A stretch of 46,685 nt of DNA, taken from the NCBI GenBank assembly GCA_900543585.1, contig UQRP01000020.1, forward strand, positions 1 through 46,685, given 5' to 3'. The notes beneath the pieces are model-generated. The model searched no databases, had not been told where the DNA came from, and was given only the letters and a program-made list of their open reading frames with translations. The translations under genes and the position numbers were made by a program. Source of the stretch: an uncultured Prevotella sp. GTDB lineage: Bacteria; Bacteroidota; Bacteroidia; Bacteroidales; Bacteroidaceae. Positions within the stretch are counted from its first letter, which is position 1. Each line of letters begins with the position of its first letter. Positions 35,106 to 42,361 of the stretch are shown piece after piece.

Positions 35106-37424
35106 ATGAGAAAGAAATTTATTAAAACACTCTGGATGCTTCTGGGCGGCTGTGTCGCCTTGGTGGCAATATTCTTCTTCCTGATATGGTTTGGCATCAT
35201 CGGCTATTCGCCGGATATCGACAACCTGCAGAACCCTATCTCTAAGTCGGCCTCACAGGTCTTCTCGGCCGACGGGAAGATTATGGGTACCTATAATCTC
35301 GACCGTTCCAACCGTATCCCTATCTCTTACAACAAGCTCTCGCCCTATCTCGTCCAGGCTCTTGTGGCTACCGAGGACGTGCGTTTCTACGACCATTCCG
35401 GCATCGACTTTATCGCTCTGACACGTGCCATTGTCAAGCGTGGCATCCTCGGCCAGACCTCGGCGGGTGGCGGTAGTACCATCACCCAGCAGCTTGCCAA
35501 GCAGCTCTATACCGAGCATCCGGCCAAGACGACGTCGCAGCGCCTGTTGCAGAAACCCAATGAATGGGTGACGGCCATCAAGCTGGAGCGTATCTACACA
35601 AAGGAAGAGATTATCGCCCTCTACCTCAACTACTTCGACTTTCTCCATGGGGCCGTGGGCATCAAGAATGCCGCCAACACCTATTTTAATAAAGAGCCCG
35701 GCGCCCTCACCATTGATGAGGCTGCCACACTCATCGGACTGTGCAAGAATCCCTCGCTCTTCAATCCCGTGCGCTATCCCGACCGCGCCCGTGAGCGTCG
35801 TAATGTGGTCTTGGGTCAGATGCTCAAGGCCGGCTACCTCTCGCAGGCAGAGTATGCGGAGCATGCGGCCGAACCGCTGGAGTTGCATTTCCATCGTGCT
35901 GACCATAAGGATGGTACGGCGGTCTACTTCCGTGAGTTCCTGCGCCAGTATATGATGATGGACCGCCCCGACCGTCGTAACTACCCCGCTTGGAACGAGC
36001 GGCAGTATGTCATCGACTCCATCGCCTTTGCTTCGGACCCGCTCTGCGGATGGTGTAAGAAGAATACGAAGAAGGACGGCTCCTATTATAATATCTACAC
36101 GGATGGCTTGAAGATTCACACCACCATCGACTCGCGCATGCAGCAGTATGCGGAGGAGTCGGTCTATGGTCATGTGGCGCGCTTCCTCCAGCCTGCTTTC
36201 GATGAGGAGAATGCTCACAAGCCCAATGCACCGTTCAGTGACAAGCTCTCAGCCAAGGACATCAACAGCATCATGTCACGGGCCGTGCAGCAGAGTGAGC
36301 GATATATCACAATGAAGCAGGCCGGTGCTACAGCGGAGGAGATTCACCGTGCCTTCCATACGCCCACCGACATGTCGGTGTTCACCTATCATGGCGATGT
36401 TGACACGGTGATGACACCTATCGACTCCATACGTTATTATAAGTCTTTCCTGCGCGCGGGCTTCATGAGCATGGATGCCCACACCGGCCAGGTGAAAGCC
36501 TATGTGGGTGGTCTCGACTTCTCCCACTTCCAGTATGACATGGTGATGTACGGTCGCCGTCAGGTGGGTTCTACCATCAAGCCCTTCCTCTATTCCTTGG
36601 CCATGGAGAACGGCTCTTCGCCGTGTGACAAGGCGCCCAACGTGCAGCGCACCTATATGGTGGCCGGACAGCCGTGGACACCGCGCAACGCCAACCGGCG
36701 CCGTTACGGACAGATGGTGACGCTGAAATGGGGACTGGCTCAGTCGAACAACTGGATTTCGGCCTATCTCATGTCGAAGCTCAACCCCCGGCAGTTTGTG
36801 GCCATGCTGCATAAGTTTGGTATCAACAACCCTGACATCCATCCCTCCATGGCCTTGGCGTTAGGTCCTTGCGAGGTGTCGGTGGGTGAGATGGTGAGTG
36901 CCTACACGCCATTTGCCAACAACGGTATCCGTATCGCCCCGCTCTTTGTGACGCGCATCGAGGACAGTGAGGGTAATGTGGTAGCCAATTTCGAACCGCG
37001 CATGGATGAGGTCATCTCCTCGGCCAGTGCTTATAAGATGATTGTGGAGCTCAGGGCCGTCATCGACGAGGGTACCGGCGGCCGCATACGCTATAAATAC
37101 AATATCCCCGGAGAGATAGGTGGCAAGACCGGTACGACCAACAACAACTCTGACGCCTGGTTTATGGGCTTCACCCCGCAGCTCGTCAGTGGCGTGTGGG
37201 TAGGTGGTGAGGACCGCGACATCCACTTCGACTCCATGCAGATGGGCCAGGGTGCCACCATGGCCCTGCCGATATGGGCTTACTTCATGAAGAAAGTCTA
37301 TCGTGATGTGCACCTGCCTTACAAGCCTACCGCAACCTTTGATGTCCCTGCCGACTTCGATCCCTGTGCCAAGGAGGATGATGGCGGTGGCGGCCTCTAT
37401 GGTATCGACGAGGTATATGAATAA
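35106..37424 (+). CDS. class A penicillin-binding protein (PBP1A-like)
   Basis: A 772-residue bifunctional peptidoglycan synthase. One N-terminal membrane helix (CVALVAIFFFLIWFGII) is followed by the GT51 glycosyltransferase domain with ATEDVRFYDHSGID (catalytic Glu) and GGSTITQQLAKQLY. The transpeptidase domain has the serine motif in GSTIKPFLYS, the SxN motif in QSNNW and the KTGTTNN motif. All active-site residues are intact. The tail is Gly- and Asp-rich. The gene stands alone with its own promoter, and the accessory island begins shortly after it. Confidence 0.95.
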   Translation: MRKKFIKTLWMLLGGCVALVAIFFFLIWFGIIGYSPDIDNLQNPISKSASQVFSADGKIMGTYNLDRSNRIPISYNKLSPYLVQALVATEDVRFYDHSGIDFIALTRAIVKRGILGQTSAGGGSTITQQLAKQLYTEHPAKTTSQRLLQKPNEWVTAIKLERIYTKEEIIALYLNYFDFLHGAVGIKNAANTYFNKEPGALTIDEAATLIGLCKNPSLFNPVRYPDRARERRNVVLGQMLKAGYLSQAEYAEHAAEPLELHFHRADHKDGTAVYFREFLRQYMMMDRPDRRNYPAWNERQYVIDSIAFASDPLCGWCKKNTKKDGSYYNIYTDGLKIHTTIDSRMQQYAEESVYGHVARFLQPAFDEENAHKPNAPFSDKLSAKDINSIMSRAVQQSERYITMKQAGATAEEIHRAFHTPTDMSVFTYHGDVDTVMTPIDSIRYYKSFLRAGFMSMDAHTGQVKAYVGGLDFSHFQYDMVMYGRRQVGSTIKPFLYSLAMENGSSPCDKAPNVQRTYMVAGQPWTPRNANRRRYGQMVTLKWGLAQSNNWISAYLMSKLNPRQFVAMLHKFGINNPDIHPSMALALGPCEVSVGEMVSAYTPFANNGIRIAPLFVTRIEDSEGNVVANFEPRMDEVISSASAYKMIVELRAVIDEGTGGRIRYKYNIPGEIGGKTGTTNNNSDAWFMGFTPQLVSGVWVGGEDRDIHFDSMQMGQGATMALPIWAYFMKKVYRDVHLPYKPTATFDVPADFDPCAKEDDGGGGLYGIDEVYE

Positions 37425-37583
37425 TGAAGAAATGTTTACGACAGAAGCTAAAACCATAACCTTTCCCTTGCTATCCAAATCACCGCTGACGGACGCCACA
37501 CCAAACAACGAATCGTGAAAGTCGATTAGTTCCATCCTCTCTGGCTCGTACTGCGAGTCTGGGTACCCTTATCACATTAAGAT
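37425..37583. other. intergenic stretch at the island edge
   Basis: About 160 bases without a supported gene. Open frames continue on both strands, but none carries a recognisable motif. A TTCCATCCTCT stretch near 37530 and CTGGGTACCC at 37559-37568 lie just before the terminator hairpin; they could mark an insertion boundary, but no second copy is visible elsewhere. Confidence 0.35.
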
Positions 37584-37624
37584 AATCGCTAAAGCCTTAT
37601 AAACAAAGACTTTAGCGATTTTTC
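37584..37624 (+). terminator. intrinsic terminator at the start of the island
   Basis: AATCGCTAAAG (37584-37594) pairs perfectly with CTTTAGCGATT (37610-37620) across 15 bases, followed by TTTT. It is 160 bases after the penicillin-binding protein gene. The perfect 11-bp stem would also stop minus-strand transcripts weakly. Confidence 0.8.
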
Positions 37625-37733
37625 TTTTCTCGATTTGCTCCATATTTGCTCCATTTCCATTGGATTTGACTGCATTCATAGGCGTTTGATTATTGCCGTT
37701 CCCATTCGTTTTCATTCGTTTTTCGCCATTACT

Positions 37734-37765
37734 TTTGCTTCTTTGAAAATATTCCTTTATCTTTG
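37734..37765 (+). promoter_or_regulatory. promoter of the DUF3791 gene
   Basis: TTTG at 37734-37737, 20 bases, then TATCTTTG at 37758-37765, 17 bases before the start codon. Confidence 0.65.
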
Positions 37766-37782
37766 TCGAAAAATAAGCAACT

Positions 37783-38010
37783 ATGGATAAAACGGACATC
37801 AGCGACAAGGTAGAGTATGTGATAGCCGCTATCAGCGAATTCGGCAAGCGCCACGGACTGTCGCATGTTGAAGCATATCGCTATCTCAAACGGTTTCAGG
37901 GGATGGATATGCTCGACAAATTCTACGACGTCATGCATACGCTGAGCTTCAAAGACGTCACTGACGACCTAACTGCATTTTGTCATCGCCACGGAGGGGC
38001 ATTGGTATGA
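37783..38010 (+). CDS. DUF3791 family small protein
   Basis: A 75-residue protein with the DUF3791 pattern: a predicted helical N-terminal half (EYVIAAISEFGKRHGLS), the YLKRFQGMDMLDKFYDVMHTLSF block and the C-terminal DLTAFCHRHGGAL. In other genomes such genes often sit next to a DUF3990 gene, in pairs resembling toxin-antitoxin modules; no DUF3990 partner is present here. Function unknown. It is the first gene of the accessory island, with its own promoter. Confidence 0.75.
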   Translation: MDKTDISDKVEYVIAAISEFGKRHGLSHVEAYRYLKRFQGMDMLDKFYDVMHTLSFKDVTDDLTAFCHRHGGALV

Positions 38011-38140
38011 AAAGTAGTGGACATGATAAGTTGTCCAATCCACGTTTCTGCTTCTGTTTTAAGGATTTCTATAACTTCCTTGAATAGGAAATAGAAAACG
38101 GAAATGTGCAATAATCCGGGTTCATAAACTGAGATATTCC
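38011..38140. other. AT-rich gap between DUF3791 and the first DUF1016 gene
   Basis: No ORF or clear promoter. A weak imperfect repeat (GTGGACA ... TTGTCCAATCCAC, about 38017-38043) is visible. Confidence 0.3.
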
Positions 38141-39196
38141 ATGGCTGATAACAATTTAATGAATTCAAGTAATCATCTTCTAATCGATGTTTGTAGCATT
38201 ATTGATAGCGCTCGCAAACATCTGGCTACGTACGCTAATTCTGAAATTATAATGACGAATTGGCAAGTTGGTATGCGTATAAAAGAAGACGTTCTGAATA
38301 ATGAACGGGCAGAATACGGTAAACAGGTGATTAAGCGCTTAGCCATCAAACTTACCGAGAAATATGGTAAAGGTTGGAGCTATTATAAGCTCCAGCATTG
38401 TGTACGCAGTGCGTACACTTTTACCCATGACGAAATTGTGTACGCGGTGCGTACATAATTGACATGGACACATCTTCGTTCACTAATGGGGGTAGAAGAT
38501 CCTCTTGCTCGCCAATTCTATGCGGAGATGTGCGCGGTTGAGCATTGGGATACAAGAACCTTAGATGACAAGATTGATAAAAATCTATATCTACAAACAG
38601 CATTGAGCCGCAAGCCGGAAAATGTTATCAGGCATGAGCTTGAGAAAGTGAAAAGCAAACACCAACTGGTGCCCGATATGGTATTCCGCAGCAGCTACTT
38701 CTTGGATATGCTTGGTCTGCCAGATACATTTTCGGAGAAGGATCTTGAGACTGCCATTCTTAATCAGATAGAGGATTTCCTAAGGGAATTAGGATCTGAC
38801 TTCTGTTTTATTGGCAGGCAGAAGCGCATCACTATAGATTCAACAGACTACTACATGGACTTACTGTTCTACCATAGGGAGCTCAGACGGTTAGTCTGCA
38901 TAGATCTCAAGCTTGGCAAGTTCAAACCAGAATATGAGGGGCAAATGCTGCTATACCTCCGCTACTTAAACAAGAATGTCCGTAAGGAATGGGAAGAATC
39001 ACCTATCGGCTTGATACTATGTTCTGAAGGCAATACAGAACATGTTGAATACCTGATGCTTGACGAAAACAGTCCCATAAAGGTCGCTCAATATTATACC
39101 AAGCTCCCAGACAAGAAGCTGCTTGCAGAAAAGCTAAAACGGGCTGTTGCCATAGCTAAAGAGAAATTAGCAGAAAAGGATGATAATGGCGCCTGA
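38141..39196 (+). pseudogene. DUF1016/YhcG-type PD-(D/E)XK nuclease gene interrupted by an in-frame stop
   Basis: The N-terminal DUF1016 domain (WQVGMRIKEDVLNNERAEYGKQ, then GWSYYKLQHCVRSAYTF) reads to a TAA at 38456-38458. The same frame goes straight on with LTWTHLRSLMGVEDPLARQFYAEM and then the nuclease domain: FCFIGRQKRITIDSTDYYMDLL and CIDLKLGKFKPEYEGQM, which hold the acidic and Lys catalytic residues. Family members have Gln at the stop position, so one C-to-T change (CAA to TAA) explains it. Read through, it is a normal-length protein of about 350 residues. A TTG at 38459 could start the C-terminal half alone. Confidence 0.88.
38402..38454. repeat. pair of 15-bp palindromes inside the DUF1016 gene
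   Basis: GTACGCAGTGCGTAC at 38402-38416 and GTACGCGGTGCGTAC at 38440-38454, each a perfect 6+6 palindrome around three bases, 38 bases apart. The premature TAA comes one base after the second. Confidence 0.8.
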
Positions 39197-39204
39197 CAAG
39201 ACAA

Positions 39205-39615
39205 ATGAGGGTATTCAATATTATAAAGGTGATTGGACTCTTGCTCCGAAATGCAATAATTTGGCGGAGCAAGTACGACTTGTCATTCTACCATGAAGAC
39301 GATAAAGTATGGTATGTGGACTTATCCGATTGGCCGTTTGCCCACCACAACTTTGCGATGGTCGATGGTGCCGAAAAACTATGCAGCTATCTTGCGGATG
39401 GCAGACAGACCGTTCGTATTGAGGTCATTGCAAGCAAAGTTCCTCTTCCCCTCTCAGATTATGGTCTCTTGACCAAAAACTACAGCAACCTCTTTTATGG
39501 AGCCGATTACGACGCGACTGGCTTCAGGAGCTTTCACCGAAGCGTTTGGATATGTCCCGTCACGCTGTTCGTGCTGGGGCGGTACCCAAGGTGCATCTAT
39601 GTAAAGAAGAAATGA
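39205..39615 (+). CDS. hypothetical protein in the accessory island
   Basis: A 136-residue ORF starting nine bases after the nuclease gene. It has a hydrophobic N-terminal stretch (IIKVIGLLLRNAIIW), then LSFYHEDDKVWYVDLSDWPFAHHNFAMVDGAEKLCSYLADG, a pattern seen in uncharacterised small Bacteroidetes proteins with a W-Y-V-D-L core. The C-terminal part has a second hydrophobic segment. I cannot name a family with confidence. Its stop lies against the left arm of the long inverted repeat that follows. Confidence 0.55.
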   Translation: MRVFNIIKVIGLLLRNAIIWRSKYDLSFYHEDDKVWYVDLSDWPFAHHNFAMVDGAEKLCSYLADGRQTVRIEVIASKVPLPLSDYGLLTKNYSNLFYGADYDATGFRSFHRSVWICPVTLFVLGRYPRCIYVKKK

Positions 39616-39682
39616 AAGCCCTTATGCATCTACATGAGGAAGTTATGTACGTCAGACATAGCCTTTCGATGCATAAGGGCTT
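39616..39682. repeat. long inverted repeat with 15-bp perfect arms
   Basis: AAGCCCTTATGCATC (39616-39630) and GATGCATAAGGGCTT (39668-39682) are perfect arms 37 bases apart, with an inner TACAT/ATGTA stem; pairing extends outward past a one-base bulge. A run of nine T residues follows at about 39696-39704, so it may act as a terminator for the preceding ORF. Confidence 0.8.
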
Positions 39683-39708
39683 CATGTTATTGTCGTTTTT
39701 TTTTCTTG

Positions 39709-39981
39709 TTACTTTACAAGCACCTTGATACTTGTTCCAGCCATCTTGCAGATAACGATACGCTCGGATGTTTTAAAACTGACAGCACCGCTATTAGTTA
39801 CTGAAACACCAAGAAGTTGAACGCTTACAGAATAGGACTCCACTTTCTCGTCTTCTTTTAGCCCTGCAAGTTGGACGAAACCATTATCCGTGTGGATTTT
39901 TACATTATTAATCTTTGTACTTTTAATGCCTGTCGGGCCATAATCCTCAGAAATGAAAGCAAAATTACCGTTCGGCGCTGG
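39709..39981 (-). pseudogene. C-terminal remnant of a minus-strand gene
   Basis: On the minus strand an open frame runs from just after a TGA (39982-39984) to TAA at 39709-39711, about 90 codons, with no usable ATG near its beginning. The translation looks like real protein, with alternating beta-strand segments: KSTKINNVKIHTDNGFVQLA, SYSVSVQLLGVSV and ERIVICKMAGTSIKVLVK. It probably is the 3' end of a longer surface or virion-like gene whose 5' part was removed when the island was assembled. I do not recognise a family. Confidence 0.5.
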
Positions 39982-40039
39982 TCAATTCCGTTCATTTCCA
40001 TTCGCTTTGGTTTGAGTTTGTATTTTCCAGATTGTTTCA

Positions 40040-40070
40040 TTGCAAAGTTGGGAGGAAGTTGTTATCTTTG
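40040..40070 (+). promoter_or_regulatory. promoter of the second DUF1016 gene
   Basis: TTG at 40040-40042, 20 bases, then TATCTTTG at 40063-40070, 18 bases before the start codon. Confidence 0.6.
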
Positions 40071-40088
40071 TACGCAAAACGGATTAAT

Positions 40089-40932
40089 ATGGAAATCGCT
40101 CATATCTCACAGGAATATCTGCAAGCAGTCAAGGACATCAAGAGTGCCATTCTCAAGAGTCGTTATGTTGCCGCTAAGCAGGCCAACAAAGAGCTGTTGA
40201 AACTCTACTACTCCGTCGGTGGCTACGTCTCCACCCATAGTCGTGACGGATATTGGGGCAGCAACGCCATCGAGACCATCGCCAAAGGACTGCAGCAGGA
40301 GCTGCCGGGACTGAGAGGATTTTCGCCCCGCAACATCAAAAACATGCGCATGTTTTACGAGCAGTGGAGCCCGTATATAAATCGTCAGTTGGCTTCTGAC
40401 GATTTAATAAGCAATTGCACATCAATGGATTATAGAATTCGGCAGCTGACAACTGCCGAATTTCCCATAGACAATTTCATGACAGTCGGCTTTACCAATC
40501 ACGTTGAGATACTTTCAAAGATCAAAGACTTTGACGAGCGTCTTTTCTACATCAGCCGGTGTGCCCAGGGTAGTTGGACTAAAGACACCCTCAAATACCA
40601 CATAGCTGAAGACCTCTACCACAAGCAAGGTTCCATCCGGCAAACCAACTTCGACCACACTATCAGCGACGATGATTTCAAGCGGAAGGCATTACAGTCT
40701 TTCAAGAATGAATACCTGCTCGACTTCATCAACATCGAGGACCCGGAAGAGGTTGACGAGCGGGTGATTGAGCAGAGCATCATTCAGAACATCAAGAACT
40801 TCATCATGGCCTTTGGCAAGGACTTCGCCTTCATGGGTCATGGGCGTGGCCACCTATCGTACCTCGAGCGAACTGCCCAAAGAGCTGCGTGATGCCCTGC
40901 CGGATATGGAGGACTTGAAGAAGCTATTATAG
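40089..40932 (+). pseudogene. second DUF1016/YhcG-type nuclease gene, internally deleted
   Basis: The N-terminal domain is intact from MEIAHISQEYLQAVKDIK through the GFSPRNIKNMRMFYEQW block. The central linker up to FGKDFAFMGH is also normal. There the conserved catalytic part of the PD-(D/E)XK domain should follow but is missing. The frame ends at 40892 after RGHLSYLERTAQRAA, whereas the next frame gives the usual family C terminus, GVATYRTSSELPKELRDALP to DLKKLL and TAG at 40930-40932. So a deletion not divisible by three joined the two parts near 40846-40852, where TCATGGG occurs twice in tandem. Confidence 0.87.
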
Positions 40933-40994
40933 TGGTTAGGCGACCGACGAAAGAAAAGTGCGGATGGAAATGAGTTAAGGGATAGAGCTATAAC

Positions 40995-41052
40995 TTTGAA
41001 CTTGGTGCCTAAATTAAATTAGGCACCAAGTTATTTAGGCTCTAAGTTCAAA
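40995..41052. repeat. nested palindromes with alternative pairings
   Basis: AACTTGGTGCCTAA (40999-41012) and TTAGGCACCAAGTT (41019-41032) form a perfect 14-bp stem. A second stem, TTTGAACTT (40995-41003) with AAGTTCAAA (41044-41052), shares bases with the first, so the two are mutually exclusive. No T-run follows. Confidence 0.8.
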
Positions 41053-41304
41053 CAGCCCTGTATTTTTACTTACTACTTTTTGGATGTTCTGGGGCGGTCA
41101 TCGCTCAGGGTCGTTATCGGCAGTATGTTGCCATCCGAGCACAGAGCAGCGATATTTTTCAGATATGCGTTCGTAACCTTGAAGTCGGGCTATATGTCAC
41201 TGTTGTCTTTATTCGGCACAGCGGATATTCTCCGTGGAATTATAGTGAGAGGAAGCAGAAATTTTCTGTATGTTGTTTGAAGCGAAAGAATAATCCTGTA
41301 TATT
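41053..41304. other. AT-rich stretch without a supported gene
   Basis: Open frames cross this stretch (for example one starting at 41080), but none has motifs, a promoter or sensible composition. One frame resembles a lipoprotein signal (YFYLLLFGCSG) but lacks a start codon. It is probably decayed coding sequence. Confidence 0.35.
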
Positions 41305-41440
41305 GTACGGACTTCTCCAAAGTGTGTGCATCCATCACGATGAAGGAAAGGAAAATAGTCCGGGACAGGCTTGGCACCGAAGGTGCGGGCCTGACGTGAA
41401 AGGGCCGCCCACGAGCTTGCTCGTAAGGACTGCCCCTACG
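41305..41440. repeat. structured GC-rich element with consecutive hairpins
   Basis: CGGACT (41308-41313) can pair with AGTCCG (41357-41362). Next comes CAGGC-tt-GGCACC-gaa-GGTGC-gg-GCCTG (41366-41393), a compact hairpin. A longer imperfect stem follows around ACGAG-CTTG-CTCGT with flanking GGGC and GCCC (41402-41435). It resembles dispersed REP-like repeats or a structured RNA. It lies at the right edge of the island. Confidence 0.5.
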
Positions 41441-41536
41441 GCAATAAGTTGACGAACGATAATACCGCAGCCACTTTATGACCGACAGTTTGAAGATACC
41501 ATAGGCCTGCCTTTACTTGGCTGCTATGGCCGTGTG

Positions 41537-42307
41537 TTACTTCGCCGTGTCCTTACTGCTTCTCTTCTCCCTGTGATAACTTCGGTATTCGTCGAGGGGA
41601 ATCTCGACGTCGGGCTCGGTTAAGGTGCCGTTGTGGGGTAGGTGGAAGCGCATGTAGCGGATGTTGAGGCCACGCTCCATCCACATACCTTCATAATAGG
41701 TCTGGATGGTGAGCAGGGGAGAGCCGGCCAGTGCCTCCGGGGTGTCGTGATAGAGGTCCTCGGTGATAAAGTCCACGGGTAGATGGTTGTGCTCAACCAT
41801 ATAGCGGGTGTAGGTGAAGAGAAAGTTGGAGTCGGTCTTGAGGTGTACCAGTCCGCCGTCGGTGAGGAAATGTCGGTAGCGCTCCATGAAGAAGGTCGAC
41901 GTGAGCCGCTTGCGCGGATCCTTCATCTGCGGGTCGGAGAAGGTCAGCCATATTTCCTGCACCTCATCGGGACCGAAGAAGCGGTCGATAATCTCTATGC
42001 TTGTACGGAGGAAAGCCACGTTGGAGAGACCCTCGGCAAGGGCGGCCTTGGCCCCCGTCCACATTCTGGCACCTTTGATGTCAACACCGATGAAGTTGAC
42101 ATTCGGGAAGAGTCGTGCCAGTCCCACGGTATATTCACCGCGTCCGCAGCCCAACTCCAAGACGATAGGGTTGTCATTGTGGAAATATTGCTCGCGCCAG
42201 TGCCCTTTCATGTCGAAGGGGACGTCGCTGATGACAGAGAACGGATATTGGAATACGTTTTTAAAGGTTTCCATTTCGGCGAACTTCGCCAGTTTTCCTT
42301 TGCCCAT
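41537..42307 (-). CDS. trmB: tRNA (guanine-N7)-methyltransferase
   Basis: It methylates G46 in the variable loop of tRNAs using S-adenosylmethionine. The 256 residues include the SAM-binding block VLELGCGRGEYTVGLARLFP, the acidic loop VDIKGARMW and the catalytic and tRNA-contact segment FSDPQMKDPRKRLTSTFF. The length is slightly above the bacterial average because of an N-terminal extension typical of Bacteroidetes. hemW lies 54 bases upstream on the same strand, so the two may be cotranscribed. Confidence 0.94.
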   Translation of the reverse strand: MGKGKLAKFAEMETFKNVFQYPFSVISDVPFDMKGHWREQYFHNDNPIVLELGCGRGEYTVGLARLFPNVNFIGVDIKGARMWTGAKAALAEGLSNVAFLRTSIEIIDRFFGPDEVQEIWLTFSDPQMKDPRKRLTSTFFMERYRHFLTDGGLVHLKTDSNFLFTYTRYMVEHNHLPVDFITEDLYHDTPEALAGSPLLTIQTYYEGMWMERGLNIRYMRFHLPHNGTLTEPDVEIPLDEYRSYHREKRSSKDTAK

Positions 42308-42361
42308 AGATATATAGCTTTATTTTGTTTCTTGAAAAGAGCGGGACGTGATGGTGAGCCG

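Noticed and set aside
37525..37570. tRNA 3'-end attachment site
   Set aside because: A TTCCATCCTCT stretch vaguely recalls a T-loop, but no paired T stem, acceptor or second copy can be found.
41080..41280. 66-codon ORF in the island
   Set aside because: No promoter, no ribosome site and no family features; surrounding frames are equally open.
41305..41440. RNase P RNA
   Set aside because: The tract AATAGTCCGGGACAGG recalls the GAAAGTCCGGGC motif, but the rest of the conserved core and the expected length are absent.
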